Assembly (NCBI GenBank): GCA_026692705.1
Contig: JAPLOE010000122.1
Location: forward strand, 1-36,802
Direction of reading: 5' to 3'
From: Planctomycetota bacterium
GTDB taxonomy: Bacteria > Planctomycetota > UBA1135 > GCA-002686595
DNA length: 36,802 nucleotides
Below the pieces are notes generated by a model, which saw only the letters and a list, made by a program, of their open reading frames with translations, had not been told where the DNA came from and made no database searches. The translations under genes and the position numbers were made by a program. Each line of letters starts with the position of its first letter. Within the stretch, counting starts at the first letter, position 1. Below, piece after piece: positions 18,364-27,547 of the stretch.

Positions 18364-19002
18364 GTGCAGACGCCCCTCCCGCCGCGCTACTCGATCGAGG
18401 ACCTCGAGCGTTCGAGCGGCGTGCCCGTGCGCACGATCCGCAGCTACATCGCCCGCAAGCTCCTGCCGGGTCCGTTCGGGCGCTCGCGCGCGGCCGCCTA
18501 CGGGGACGAGCACCTCGAGAACCTGCGCTTCCTTCAAGCCGTGCGTGGGGCGGTGCCCTACGAGCTGCCGCTCGCGCTGCTCAAGCGCCTGATCGACACG
18601 CTGCCGCGCGAGCAGATCGCGCGCATCGCCCGCGGGGAGGAGGCCGTGCACGCGGAGTTCCTCGGCGACGTCGATCCCACGTTGCTGCGCCGGCGCAAAC
18701 GCGCCGACGAGGAGCCGGACGCGTCACCGCTGCGTCCGGTGCTGCTCGCTCCGTCGCGCGAGCCTCCCGCGGAGCTCTCGCCGGATTTCGCGGCCGCGGC
18801 GCACGCGACAACGCTCTTCGACCTGTCGAAGCGCAAACCCTGGGACGCACCCGACGAACGTGGGGCGAGCGTCTGGACAGAACTCGAGGTCACGCCCGAA
18901 TTGCGGATCTCGATGCGGGGGCCCGCGGAACTGACGCAGGCCTCCTTGCACCGCCTCGCGCGCCAGCTGCGCGCCTGGCTCGATTCAGGACTCAACGGCT
19001 AG
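18364..19002 (+). CDS. MerR-type transcriptional regulator
   Basis: The GTG at 18364 (212 residues) is preferred. The frame opens earlier with an ATG at 18286, but the intervening codons (CTA, TTG, CTT, AGG, CAA) are unlike the rest, and a GAGGA lies eight bases before the GTG. Residues ~8-60 form a MerR winged helix-turn-helix: YSIEDLERSSGVPVRTIRSY, then the wing RKLLPGPFGRSRAAAYGDEH and LENLRFLQAVR. The rest holds helices (LPLALLKRLIDTLPREQIARI) and an acidic/Pro-rich linker, ending in a small domain around LEVTPELRISMRGPAEL. No metal-binding cysteine cluster is seen, so the inducer is unknown. It is divergent from the lipoprotein gene at 18142 and lies 199 bp upstream of the VWA gene on the same strand, which it may control. 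Confidence 0.82.
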   Translation: MQTPLPPRYSIEDLERSSGVPVRTIRSYIARKLLPGPFGRSRAAAYGDEHLENLRFLQAVRGAVPYELPLALLKRLIDTLPREQIARIARGEEAVHAEFLGDVDPTLLRRRKRADEEPDASPLRPVLLAPSREPPAELSPDFAAAAHATTLFDLSKRKPWDAPDERGASVWTELEVTPELRISMRGPAELTQASLHRLARQLRAWLDSGLNG

Positions 19003-19201
19003 CCGGCCGTTGACCTGCTCCTGCGACGGAGTCCCGCGTCCGAGCGGACTCAGGCGTCGTCGGCCGATCCCCAGCGAAGCCAGTTCGATTCGCTCGCGGT
19101 TGGCGCCGTCGACCTGAGCGCTCTGGCCCGAACTCCGACGCGCCTTCGACTTCACGGCAGCCGAGCCGTGCTCCGCTCCGGCATTTGCAAACGCACAGCG
19201 A

Positions 19202-20368
19202 GTGCGCGAGCCACCGTTGGAACGGCCCGGGCGCAGGCCGCTCGATCTGGCGCTCGTGCTCGACGTCTCGGGCTCGATGGCCGGCGAGAAGCTCGCCGCA
19301 GTTCGTCGCGCCGTGGGGTTGCTGCTGCAGCGCCTGCGCGCGACGGATCGAGTGACCCTCGTCAGTTTCGCGAGCGACGTGCTCGTGCACGCCGACCAGC
19401 TTTCGCCGAAGGGAACCACCGGCCTGCGGCTCGCGCAGGAAGTGGCGACGCTCCAGCCACGCGGCTCGACGAACCTCTCGGCGGGCTGGCTCGCGGCCGT
19501 CGGCCTGTGTGGCGCCGTCGCGGATCCCGCGCGGCGCAGGGCGCTGGTGGTGCTCTCCGATGGTCAGGCGAACGAAGGGATCGTGTCACCGACCGAACTC
19601 GCGGCGTTGTGCGAGCGACCCGAGATCCGCAGCCTGCCCACGACGTGCGTGGGGGTCGGGGCCGACTATTCGACGCTGCAACTCGCGGCGATTTCCGACG
19701 GCACGGGCGGGCGGTTTCACCACGCGGCGACGACCGAGGAGATCCTCGCCGTGCTCGCGGGGGAACTCGAGGAGCTCGAGCAGGGCGGCTTCCACGAGCT
19801 CGAGTTCGGACTCGAAGGCCCGCGCGAGCTCGAGCTGGACGCGCTCGGCACGGGGCGCGTGCAGCGCATCGGGAACCTGTGGCGCATCTCGCTGGGGGCG
19901 CTCGTCCCCGGGCTGCCGCGCAAGTTCGTCTTCGGCCTGGAGCTTCCCGCGCGCCTGCCGGGGGTCCGGGACGAGCTCGCGGTCGCCTGCAGCGCCATTC
20001 GCGCGAGCGATGGCACGTTGTGGGAGGACGGTGCGTGCCTCGAGCTTGAGTGGAGCCTCGCGCCCGGGCCGGCGCCGTCACCCGCGGACGAGTTGCTCGT
20101 CGTGCAGCGCACCGCTGCCTGGCTGCGGCGCCGTGCGGCGGAGCTGAACGAGCTGGGCGACCTCGCGCAGGTCGCGGAACTCCGGCGGAAGTGGCTGCAG
20201 GCGCTGCGCCAGTACGCGGCCACCAACCCGCAGGCGCTCGCGGAGCTCGACCGCCTCGAGAGCGAGCTTTACACGGTGCAGATGGAGCTTCCGCCGCTCG
20301 AGCGCAAGGAGCTGTTCGTGCGCGGCCTCAAGTCCAGCCGCGACGAGCGCGACCTGCGGCGGCGCTGA
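19202..20368 (+). CDS. Von Willebrand factor A (VWA) domain protein
   Basis: 388 residues from a GTG at 19202. The MIDAS metal site is complete: DVSGSM near residue 21, RGSTNLSAG about residues 87-95, and VVLSDGQANEG about 117-127. The VWA domain covers about residues 13-185. Beyond it are a beta-rich region (FHELEFGLEGPRELELDALG, LPRKFVFGLELPA) and a helical tail (LNELGDLAQVAELRRKWLQ). No signal peptide is seen, so a cytoplasmic protein is possible. Relatives usually have 25-40 residues before the first VWA strand; here there are only about 13. The frame is open further upstream but lacks a start codon, so the N-terminus may be shortened or frameshifted. A hairpin follows the stop. Confidence 0.82.
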   Translation: MREPPLERPGRRPLDLALVLDVSGSMAGEKLAAVRRAVGLLLQRLRATDRVTLVSFASDVLVHADQLSPKGTTGLRLAQEVATLQPRGSTNLSAGWLAAVGLCGAVADPARRRALVVLSDGQANEGIVSPTELAALCERPEIRSLPTTCVGVGADYSTLQLAAISDGTGGRFHHAATTEEILAVLAGELEELEQGGFHELEFGLEGPRELELDALGTGRVQRIGNLWRISLGALVPGLPRKFVFGLELPARLPGVRDELAVACSAIRASDGTLWEDGACLELEWSLAPGPAPSPADELLVVQRTAAWLRRRAAELNELGDLAQVAELRRKWLQALRQYAATNPQALAELDRLESELYTVQMELPPLERKELFVRGLKSSRDERDLRRR

Positions 20369-20402
20369 TTGGCCTGAGCCGAAGCCGACGGTGCGGGCCG
20401 GG

Positions 20403-20438
20403 GCCCGGCGTCTCTCGCGCGTGCGGGAGTCGCCGGGC
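20403..20438 (+). terminator. Hairpin after the VWA gene
   Basis: GCCCGGCG (20403-20410) pairs with CGCCGGGC (20431-20438). Between them CTCTCGC and GCGGGAG form an inner stem with one wobble around a GCGT loop. It starts 34 bp after the VWA stop and ends 38 bp before the glycerol kinase start. TCTGG follows, with no T-run. Confidence 0.55.
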
Positions 20439-20476
20439 TCTGGCCTTCTCGCGGGCCGGAGCGCAGATTCAGCGCC

Positions 20477-21952
20477 ATGAAGCACCTGCTCGCGCTCGAC
20501 CAAGGGACGACCAGCAGCCGCAGCATCGTGTTCGACGCGCAGGGGCGCGTGGTCGCGCTCGCGCAGCAGGAGTTCGCGCAGCACTTCCCCAAGCCCGGCT
20601 GGGTCGAGCACGACGCCGACGAGATCTGGCGCACGCAGCTCGCGACGGCGCGTGCGGCGCTGCGCAAGGCGAAGCTCGGGCCGCGCGACATCGCGGCGAT
20701 CGGCGTCACCAACCAGCGCGAGACGACGGTGGCGTGGGACCGGCGCACGGGCGAGCCGCTGGCGCGCGCGATCGTGTGGCAGGACCGGCGCACCGCGGGC
20801 GAATGCGAGCGGCTCGTGCGCGAGGGAGCGGCGGAGCGGATTCGCGCGCGCACGGGGCTCGTGTGTGATCCGTATTTCTCCGCGACGAAGATGCGCTGGC
20901 TCGTCGAGCACGTGCCGGCGGTGCGCAAGGCGGCTCGCGCGGGGTGGCTCGCGCTGGGAACGGTCGATGCGTGGCTCATCGCGAAGCTCACCGAAGGAAA
21001 CGAGTTCGCGACGGACGTGAGCAACGCCTCGCGCACGTTGCTGCTCGACACGCGCACGGGGCGCTGGAGCGCGGAATTGCTCGAGCTTTTCGGCGTTTCC
21101 TTCGAGGCCTTGCCGCAGGTGCGGGCCTCGAACGCGAGCTTCGGAGACACGCGGCTCTTCGGCGGCGAGATTCCGATCCACGGCGTCGCGGGCGACCAGC
21201 AGGCGGCGCTGTTCGGGCAGGCCTGCACGGAGAGCGGACTCGCGAAGGCGACCTACGGCACCGGAGCGTTCCTGCTGCTGCACACGGGCGAGAAGCGGCA
21301 GCTCTCGAAACACGGGATGCTGTCGACGGTCGCGTGGCAGCTCGCGGGCGAGCGGCTCGAGCACGCGCTCGAAGGCAGCGTGTTCTCCGCGGGTTCCACC
21401 GTGCAATGGCTGCGCGACGGGCTCGGGTTGATCGGGCGCTCGAGCGACGTGGAGGCGCTCGCGGCGAGCGTTCCCGACACCGCGGGCGTGCACCTCGTGC
21501 CGGCCTTCACGGGACTTGGCGCGCCCCACTGGGATCCGCAGGCGCGCGCGCTGGTGTGCGGCATCACGCGCGGCACGACGAAGGCCCACGTGGCGCGGGC
21601 GGCGCTCGAGGCGATCGCGTTCCAGTGCGCGGAGGTGCTCGACGCGATGCAGCGCGACGCGCGCACGCGGTTGCGCGAGCTGCGGGTCGACGGCGGCGCG
21701 AGCCGCAACGACCTGCTGATGCAGTTCCAGTCCGACGTGCTCGGGCTGCCGGTGCTGCGACCCGCGGTCACGGAAACCACGGCCTGGGGAGCGGCGGCGC
21801 TGGCCGCGCTCGGCGCCGGAGTCGTTCGCGACCGGGCCACGCTCGCACGTCGCTGGCGCGCGGCGAAGCGTTTCGAGCCGCGCATGAAGGCCGCGGAACG
21901 CGAACGCCGGCTGGGCGAGTGGGCGCGTGCGCTCGAACGCGCCCGCCGCTGA
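20477..21952 (+). CDS. glpK: Glycerol kinase
   Basis: 491 residues, close to the family's usual ~500. It phosphorylates glycerol with ATP to sn-glycerol 3-phosphate in the cytoplasm. FGGY-kinase signatures are all present: [16 protein letters not shown] at the N-terminus, [17 protein letters not shown] and AIVWQDRRT (active-site region), [13 protein letters not shown] (second ATP-binding half), [27 protein letters not shown] and [17 protein letters not shown] near the C-terminus. No glycerol facilitator (glpF) or glycerol-3-phosphate dehydrogenase (glpD) is adjacent, so it stands as a single gene between a hairpin at 20403 and a clear terminator at 21987. No Shine-Dalgarno is visible before the ATG at 20477. 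Confidence 0.95.
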   Translation: MKHLLALDQGTTSSRSIVFDAQGRVVALAQQEFAQHFPKPGWVEHDADEIWRTQLATARAALRKAKLGPRDIAAIGVTNQRETTVAWDRRTGEPLARAIVWQDRRTAGECERLVREGAAERIRARTGLVCDPYFSATKMRWLVEHVPAVRKAARAGWLALGTVDAWLIAKLTEGNEFATDVSNASRTLLLDTRTGRWSAELLELFGVSFEALPQVRASNASFGDTRLFGGEIPIHGVAGDQQAALFGQACTESGLAKATYGTGAFLLLHTGEKRQLSKHGMLSTVAWQLAGERLEHALEGSVFSAGSTVQWLRDGLGLIGRSSDVEALAASVPDTAGVHLVPAFTGLGAPHWDPQARALVCGITRGTTKAHVARAALEAIAFQCAEVLDAMQRDARTRLRELRVDGGASRNDLLMQFQSDVLGLPVLRPAVTETTAWGAAALAALGAGVVRDRATLARRWRAAKRFEPRMKAAERERRLGEWARALERARR

Positions 21953-21986
21953 CCGTCGCTCACCGGTGAAATCCTGAATCGATAGC

Positions 21987-22008
21987 CACGACATTGGTGT
22001 CGTGTTTT
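21987..22008 (+). terminator. Intrinsic terminator after glycerol kinase
   Basis: A perfect 7-bp stem CACGACA/TGTCGTG (21987-21993 with 21998-22004) with a TTGG loop is followed directly by TTTT. It is the only hairpin in the window with the classic T-tract and lies 34 bp after the glpK stop. Confidence 0.8.
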
Positions 22009-22137
22009 GCTCGTCGTGCCGAGCCGCCGCATGACCCGCACGATCCAAGTTTGCCCGGTGGCTGGCGGATGGACACGGATTCCGCGTCGAACGTGGGACT
22101 GGACTGGCGGGGAGGGCTTCCCGACTCCGATCTGTCC

Positions 22138-22198
22138 GGAGCGGCTTCCGAAACAACCGCTCCCCCCGTCCCCCCAGACTCCCCCGCGCCCGGCGTCC
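22138..22198 (+). promoter_or_regulatory. Structured, C-rich leader of chemoreceptor gene 1
   Basis: The stem GGAGCGG/CCGCTCC (22138-22144 with 22157-22163) is followed by C-runs at 22162-22167, 22170-22175 and 22181-22185 before the ATG at 22199. The leader of the second chemoreceptor (34379-34828) has the same order of hairpin then C-runs. No Shine-Dalgarno is present. A regulatory role is inferred. Confidence 0.4.
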
Positions 22199-25006
22199 AT
22201 GTTCCATTCGATCAAGTCGCGCTTCCTCCTGGCCTTCAGCTTGCTCGCCGGCGTCCCGCTCGCCGTGGTCGGCTGGTTCACGGCGGACCAGAGCGCGGCG
22301 ACCCTCGAACGCGCCACCGGACAGGAGCTCGCCGCCAAGGCCCGTCAGGCCTCCGACACGATCGACCGCAACCTGTTCGAGCGCTACGGCGACGTGCAGG
22401 CCTTCGCGTACCACCCTTGGGCGCGCGGCAGTGCGGCCGAGTGCGTTCAGGCGGCCGACTTCTATGCGCGCACGTACGGCATCTACGACCTGCTCCTCAT
22501 CGCCGACCGCGACGGTCGCATCGTGGCGTGCAACACCGTCGACGGGACGGGGGCGGCGCTCGACACCTCGGCGCTGATCGGCCGCGACGTCTCGGCCGAG
22601 CCCTGGTTTCGCGCCTGCATCGGTGGCGAGACGCGGCCGGGCGAGACCTGGTACGCGGACCCGGTCTTCGATCCGCTCGTCGAGCGCGTGACCGGCCAGC
22701 ATTCGCTCACGCTGAACTTCAGCGCACCGATCGTCGACGACTCCGGTCAGGTCGTGCGCGTCTGGTCGAACCGCGCCTCTTGGCACCGCATCTGTGATCA
22801 GGTGCTCGAGGAGCTGCGCACGGAATACGCCGAGCGCGGCGTGACCGTCGAGACGCAGATCCTCCGCAAGGACGGCGTGCTGCTCTCCGACGCGGACCCC
22901 GAATCCGTGCTGTCCGTCAACCTCGCCCAGCGTGGGCTGGAATCGGCTCGCAAGGTCTGTGAGGGCGAGTCGGGCTTCCTCACCGAACAGGATCTGCGGC
23001 ACGAGAAGCTGCAGATCAACGGCTTTGCCGCGTCGCGCGGGGCGCTGGGATTCCCCGGCTACGGCTGGGGCGTGCTCGTGCGCATGCCGCCCGACGACGT
23101 CCAGCGCGTCGCGGCCGGAATTCGCGACACGATCGTGCTGATCACGGGTGGGGCGCTGCTGCTCGCCTGCCTCGGCGCGTGGTGGCTCGCCAGCCGCATG
23201 GCCTCGCCGATCGTCGCTGCCTCGCGCGCGATCGACGACCTGTCGATCGGAGCGCTCGAGCGCCAGTGGCGCCACGACTCGCGCGACGAGCTGGGAGCGA
23301 TGGCGCAGTCGCTCGAGAGCGCGCGCGCGACGCTGCAGCGGCTGATCCGCGACCTCGGCGAGCTCGTGCGTGCCGCGCAGGAGGGCCAGCTCGACAAGCG
23401 CATCGACGCCGCGAGCTACCAGGGCGGCTATGGCGAGCTGTGCGCGGGCGTGAACCACATGCTCGACCGTCTCGGCGAGCCGCTCAACGCGACGCGCGGC
23501 TCGCTCGAACGGCTGGCGCGCGGGGAACTGACGCTGGAATCGGCGCAGCGCTTCCCCGGCGACTGGGGCGAGGTGCGCGGCTCGCTGCAGCGCACGTCCG
23601 ACTCGGTTTCGGAGCTCGTCGCGGAGCTCGAGCGCCTGATCGCCGCCACGCGCGACGGACGGCTCGGCGAACGCGCGGCCGTCGAGCGCTTCGACGGCGC
23701 CTACCGCCAGCTGTGCGAGGGCGTGAACCAGATGCTCGACGCGGTTTCCGAGCCGGTGCAGGCCAGTTCCCGCGCGCTCGAGCGCATCGCCCGGGGCGAG
23801 CTCGGCGCCGGCGAGGCGACCAATTTCCGCGGCGACTTCGTCGCGATCCAGTCCGGCCTCGCGGGAACGCGGGCAGCGATCCAGGAACTCGTGGCGCAGA
23901 TCACGCGTCTGTCCCACTCGGCCGCGAAGGGCGAGCTCGACGAGCGCGCGGATTCCCGCCAGCTGCACGGCGGCTACCGCGAGCTGTGCGCCAGCCTCAA
24001 CGCGATGCTCGACGCCATGCTCGGGCCCGTGCACGAGGCGTTGACCACGCTCGACGCCCTCGCGGCGCGCGACCTCACGGTGCAGATGAACGGCCAGTAC
24101 CTCGGCGATCACGCGCGGGTCAAGGATGCGCTCAACCTCGCGGTCGCGGCGATGCGCGAGGCGCTCTCGGACCTGTCGCGGGGAGCCGCGTCGATCGGAG
24201 ACTCCGCGGCCAGCCTGACCTCGATCAGTGGCCGGCTGGCGGTCAGCGCTCGCCAGTCCGCCTCCGTCGCCGCGTCGACCGCACAGGCCTCGGAAGAGGT
24301 GCTGACCGGCAATCGCAACGTCTCCGCCGCCGCGGTCGAGATGCAGGCGAGCATCTCCGAGATCGCCGCCAACGCCGCGCAGGCGACGAGCGTCGTGCGC
24401 ACCGCGGTCGACACCGCAGGTTCCGCGCGGGCGGCGATGGGGCAGCTTGCGGCCGATGCCCAGCGCGTGGCCGGCGCCGTCGAGCTGATCCGCACGATCG
24501 CCGCGCAGACCAACTTGCTCGCGCTCAACGCCTCGATCGAGGCGGCTCGCGCTGGTGAGGCCGGGCGCGGCTTCGCGGTCGTCGCGGACGAGGTCAAGCA
24601 GCTCGCCTCCCAGAGCGCCGGCGCCACGGTCGAGATCTCCCAGAGCATCAAGGCCATGCACGCGAGCACGAAGTCGGCCGAGGAGGCGCTCGCGAGCATC
24701 GTGCAGGTGGTGAGCGAGGTCGACCGCATCTCGACCTCGATCGCCGGCGCCGTCGAAGAGCAGTCCGCGACGACGCGGCAGATCAGCGTCGTCGCCGCCG
24801 ACGCGGTGCAACGCAGCTCCGAGATCGCCGCCAACGTGCAGCAGTTCAACGACGCCGCGCGGGCCACGCTCACCGATGCCGAGGCCACCGACAGGTCCGC
24901 GGCCGAGCTGCAACGGCTCGCCGCGCACCTGTCCGAGCTCGCCTCGAGCTTCCGCATCCGCAGCGAAACACCGCCGCGCCGGCTCGTCGAGCGCGGCGCG
25001 GCCTGA
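22199..25006 (+). CDS. Methyl-accepting chemotaxis protein with Cache-like sensor and poly-HAMP-like array
   Basis: 935 residues from the ATG at 22199; the frame stays open upstream (to 22007), but that part is Pro-rich leader sequence. TM1 is about residues 9-28 and TM2 about 311-332. The external region between them looks like a double Cache sensor: [28 protein letters not shown] and [21 protein letters not shown] segment follows TM2, then three tandem units exactly 91 residues apart (see 23423-24241). The signalling hairpin is intact: [19 protein letters not shown], then [20 protein letters not shown]. No C-terminal CheR/CheB-tethering pentapeptide is seen. No che or flagellar genes are near. 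A paralogue lies at 31562-34378 on the other strand. The stop codon abuts the stop of the next, convergent gene. Confidence 0.92.
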   Translation: MFHSIKSRFLLAFSLLAGVPLAVVGWFTADQSAATLERATGQELAAKARQASDTIDRNLFERYGDVQAFAYHPWARGSAAECVQAADFYARTYGIYDLLLIADRDGRIVACNTVDGTGAALDTSALIGRDVSAEPWFRACIGGETRPGETWYADPVFDPLVERVTGQHSLTLNFSAPIVDDSGQVVRVWSNRASWHRICDQVLEELRTEYAERGVTVETQILRKDGVLLSDADPESVLSVNLAQRGLESARKVCEGESGFLTEQDLRHEKLQINGFAASRGALGFPGYGWGVLVRMPPDDVQRVAAGIRDTIVLITGGALLLACLGAWWLASRMASPIVAASRAIDDLSIGALERQWRHDSRDELGAMAQSLESARATLQRLIRDLGELVRAAQEGQLDKRIDAASYQGGYGELCAGVNHMLDRLGEPLNATRGSLERLARGELTLESAQRFPGDWGEVRGSLQRTSDSVSELVAELERLIAATRDGRLGERAAVERFDGAYRQLCEGVNQMLDAVSEPVQASSRALERIARGELGAGEATNFRGDFVAIQSGLAGTRAAIQELVAQITRLSHSAAKGELDERADSRQLHGGYRELCASLNAMLDAMLGPVHEALTTLDALAARDLTVQMNGQYLGDHARVKDALNLAVAAMREALSDLSRGAASIGDSAASLTSISGRLAVSARQSASVAASTAQASEEVLTGNRNVSAAAVEMQASISEIAANAAQATSVVRTAVDTAGSARAAMGQLAADAQRVAGAVELIRTIAAQTNLLALNASIEAARAGEAGRGFAVVADEVKQLASQSAGATVEISQSIKAMHASTKSAEEALASIVQVVSEVDRISTSIAGAVEEQSATTRQISVVAADAVQRSSEIAANVQQFNDAARATLTDAEATDRSAAELQRLAAHLSELASSFRIRSETPPRRLVERGAA
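23423..24241 (+). repeat. Three 91-residue HAMP-like repeats in chemoreceptor 1
   Basis: The motif G-[GA]-Y-[GR]-x-L-C-x-x-x-N-x-M-L-D begins at 23423, 23696 and 23969, exactly 273 nt (91 codons, 13 heptads) apart. Each unit also has a P about 20 residues in, and the first two carry an I/L-A-R-G-E-L and an F-x-GD element. The third unit drifts toward the signalling coiled coil. Similar ~90-residue poly-HAMP repeats are known in fungal Nik1-type histidine kinases. Confidence 0.85.
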
Positions 25007-26068
25007 TCAGCGCTGCCCGAGCGCTTCCGAGCGCCGCTTGACGATCTCGAGGATGTAGGACTGCACGTCCGACATGATGAAATCGGTCCAGAGCGTCGCG
25101 TAGAAGTTGAAGTGCGTCGAGACGCGGTGCCGCGAGCGCAGGTGCAGCAGCACGGCGCCGTCGGCGAGCGGCTCGAGCTCGTACTCGCCCTCGAGCACGT
25201 CGAAGTAGGGGCCACCGATCGTCACGTGCTCGTCGAGCGTGTGCGGCGGGATCGTGTCGGCGTCCGCGTGGATGCCGAAGGTGAGCTTGCGCGGCTCTTC
25301 CCAGTGCGTGATGGTCTCGATGAACAGCACGTTGCCCTCGAAGGTCGCGTGGCGCACGCCGCAGACGCCTTCGTGGCTCAGCGTGGCCTCGACCGGCCGC
25401 GGAAAGCCGATCACGTGGCTCAGCGCGAAGTGGTGCTCTTCCTCGCGGAAGCGTGGCACGCGCTCGATCTGCGACCAGATCGCCTCGGGGCTCGCTTCGA
25501 TGCGGATCACGTTCTCGACGACGCGGATCTCGTCGCGCGTCTCGAAGCGCCGCTCGAGCGGGGCGACGAGGTAGGGGAGCAGCACCACGAGCGAGAGCAT
25601 GCGCGTGTCGCGCTCGTTCCGGTTGTGCCAGTCGGCTGCCGCGCCGCCGATCAGCGCGCCGACGGCGGCGAGCGCCGCGTACAGCGGCACCCACAGGAAG
25701 ACGCAGATGATGCCTTCCCAGGCGAGCGCGAGGCAGGCGGCGAGTGCGAGCAGCGCCGAGAACACGGCGGTCGTCAGGCGTTCGGAGAGATTCATCGGCC
25801 CGCGGCGCTCGCCGAGCACGACGACGAGCATGCCGATCGTGAGCGGAACGAGCAGGATGAAGCTCGCCGTCATCACGCCGAGGAATTCCTGCGCCTTGCT
25901 GTGGCCGAAGGCGCCGCGCGCGATCAGTCCGTGCACGACCCCGGCGAGGATCGGAAAGAGCAGTTGCTCGATTCTCGCGGCGCTCCTGCGTTTCGCACGC
26001 GCGGCATGTCCATCGTCGAGCGGCGCATCCTCGTCAGGCCCCTTCGGTCGAGCGATTTCTTCGGCCAT
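25007..26068 (-). CDS. Membrane protein with C-terminal SRPBCC/START-like domain
   Basis: 353 residues from the ATG at 26068. A charged N-terminus is followed by hydrophobic segments at about residues 36-54, 62-86 and 103-147 (the last long enough for two helices). Residues ~180-345 resemble an SRPBCC (polyketide cyclase/START-like) fold: RVVENVIRIEASPEAIWSQI, the typical opening, then HEGVCGVRHATFEGNVLF, ITHWEEPRKLTFGI and VLEGEYELEPL. SRPBCC domains bind hydrophobic ligands in a cavity; the ligand here is unknown. The domain probably faces the cytoplasm. The C-terminus ends directly against the convergent chemoreceptor gene with no spacer. It is downstream of the PhoX-like gene on the same strand, but a strong hairpin lies between them. 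Confidence 0.75.
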   Translation of the reverse strand: MAEEIARPKGPDEDAPLDDGHAARAKRRSAARIEQLLFPILAGVVHGLIARGAFGHSKAQEFLGVMTASFILLVPLTIGMLVVVLGERRGPMNLSERLTTAVFSALLALAACLALAWEGIICVFLWVPLYAALAAVGALIGGAAADWHNRNERDTRMLSLVVLLPYLVAPLERRFETRDEIRVVENVIRIEASPEAIWSQIERVPRFREEEHHFALSHVIGFPRPVEATLSHEGVCGVRHATFEGNVLFIETITHWEEPRKLTFGIHADADTIPPHTLDEHVTIGGPYFDVLEGEYELEPLADGAVLLHLRSRHRVSTHFNFYATLWTDFIMSDVQSYILEIVKRRSEALGQR

Positions 26069-26096
26069 GGGCGCGACGATAGCGCTGGATGCAGCC

Positions 26097-26129
26097 GGGC
26101 GGCCACGGCGGAATTCGCCGCGACCGCCC
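26097..26129 (-). terminator. Hairpin after the PhoX-like gene
   Basis: GGGCGG/CCGCCC (26097-26102 with 26124-26129) and CGGCG/CGCCG (26106-26110 with 26116-26120) stack around a GAATT loop, separated by a 3x3 internal loop. It lies 23 bp after the PhoX-like stop on the minus strand. There is no T-run. Confidence 0.55.
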
Positions 26130-26152
26130 GCTTCTCACGTAACCCCTGAGCG

Positions 26153-27547
26153 CTACAGCGAGTCCGGGTTGAACAGCGCGAGGATCTGGCCACCTTCGAC
26201 CAGCGCGCCCGGGATCGAGTAGTGCGCCTGAATGTTGAACACGAACCAGCCGGCGCCGAGCAGCGACGAGGCATCGAAGATCCCGGAGGTTTCCTCGTCC
26301 TGCGTCAGGAACGACGCGCCGCCCGAGACGAAACGGACCGGGTCCGGTTCGGTGAGCGCGAGCAGCGAGTCGCTGGCGATGTCGTACTGCCAGATGCGCG
26401 CGAGGTAGGACTGGTTGCCCGGGTCTTCCTGGATGAGCAGGTGGCCCTTCCCGTCGTGGCAGAGGTTGTCGAACATCTGCTGGCCTTCGGTGCCGTCGAG
26501 CAGCATCTCGATCGAACCGCCGAGCTGCGGAGCGTTCGGCAGCGCGAACGTCAGGCGCCACAGGCGGCTGCGGCCCGGCGACGGCGCGGTGTTGAAGCGG
26601 TCGGTCGTGACGAAATAGAACACGCGCGGATCCGCCGGATCCCAGGCGCCGTCCTCGGGACGGAGGAATTCAGTCACGCCCGCAGCCGTGCTCGCGCTCT
26701 GGATCTGCGCACCCGTGAGGCCGCTCGCGTCGCCGAGGCTCGCGAGCTCGAACACGTTGACGCCGCTGAGGCCGTTGACGCGATCCTCGAGAGCGATGCC
26801 CGGAACGCGCACGCCGTACAGCGTGCCCTGCGCGAGGCCCGCGCGCTCGATCGTCGAGCCGACGCGCTGCTTCGAGCCGACGTAGAAGTAGACCTGACCC
26901 GGCGTCGAGTCATCGAGGCCGGCGACGAGCGTGAGGCGCGACGGATGCGGGCGGGCGACGGCGTTTTCCCAGGAGAAGTTGCCGAGCGCGGGGAGTTCGT
27001 GGCTCGTGCCCGCTTCGGCGCCGCTCGCGATGTGCGCGAACGCACGGCCTTCGGCGCCGGATTCCTCGCCGCTCATGAAGATGTACGGAGCCGTCGCGAC
27101 GTTGGAGTTGAGGAAGAAGGCGGTGCGCTTGGGCAGGTCGCCCGAGCACAGGCGGTTGATGGCCTGCGTGCCCGAGGTGATGTTCAGCGTCTGGATCAGG
27201 TCGGCGCCCGAGCTCACCGCGAGCGTCGTGCGGTTGATCTGCCACTTGGACACGAACGCACCCGCCGCACCGTGGGCGCGCACGGCGCCGAGCGTCGAGC
27301 TGATCTCGTGGTTGACGACGAGCTGGAACTCGCCGCCGGGGAGGCCGAAGGCACCCATGCCGTCGGGAATTCCGGCCAGCGTGTAGCCGCCGACGGTGTC
27401 GCCGACGGTGAGGATCGAGACGGTCTGCACGCCCGGGGCGGAGGGGAGGATGTAGGGCGACTGCGAGCTCGAGGGACCTTGGGTTTGGGCCGAGGCCACG
27501 AGGGCGATCGGACCGGTGAGGAGCGCTGCTGCGATTGCGAGTTTCAT
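26153..27547 (-). CDS. Secreted PhoX-like (DUF839) propeller protein
   Basis: 464 residues from the ATG at 27547, which gives the signal peptide MKLAIAAALLTGPIALVASA; the frame stays open upstream to 27823 without coding character. The body matches the DUF839/PhoX-like family: IPDGMGAFGLPGGEFQLVVN followed by HE, VRAHGAAGAFVSKW, LRPEDGAWDPADPRVFYFVT and LIQEDPGNQSYLARIW. PhoX enzymes are calcium/iron phosphatases with a beta-propeller, but the catalytic Cys and ligand set cannot be confirmed here and the export signal is not a clear twin-arginine one. It may therefore be a non-phosphatase member. It lacks the C-terminal domain shared by the other three propeller proteins. It is divergent from the pilin-like gene, 341 bp away. 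Confidence 0.75.
   Translation of the reverse strand: MKLAIAAALLTGPIALVASAQTQGPSSSQSPYILPSAPGVQTVSILTVGDTVGGYTLAGIPDGMGAFGLPGGEFQLVVNHEISSTLGAVRAHGAAGAFVSKWQINRTTLAVSSGADLIQTLNITSGTQAINRLCSGDLPKRTAFFLNSNVATAPYIFMSGEESGAEGRAFAHIASGAEAGTSHELPALGNFSWENAVARPHPSRLTLVAGLDDSTPGQVYFYVGSKQRVGSTIERAGLAQGTLYGVRVPGIALEDRVNGLSGVNVFELASLGDASGLTGAQIQSASTAAGVTEFLRPEDGAWDPADPRVFYFVTTDRFNTAPSPGRSRLWRLTFALPNAPQLGGSIEMLLDGTEGQQMFDNLCHDGKGHLLIQEDPGNQSYLARIWQYDIASDSLLALTEPDPVRFVSGGASFLTQDEETSGIFDASSLLGAGWFVFNIQAHYSIPGALVEGGQILALFNPDSL

Noticed and set aside
21953-22198. Possible cyclic-di-GMP (GEMM) riboswitch in the chemoreceptor 1 leader
   Set aside because: GGTGGCTGGCGGATGG recalls part of it, but the core GCACAGGGCAAACC-type segment and the tetraloop arrangement are missing.
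20078-24928. A 1616-codon open frame on the minus strand opposite the VWA, glpK and chemoreceptor genes
   Set aside because: It is a GC-skew shadow: Arg/Glu/Leu/Ala-rich with no domain, and it spans three genuine plus-strand genes with clear motifs.
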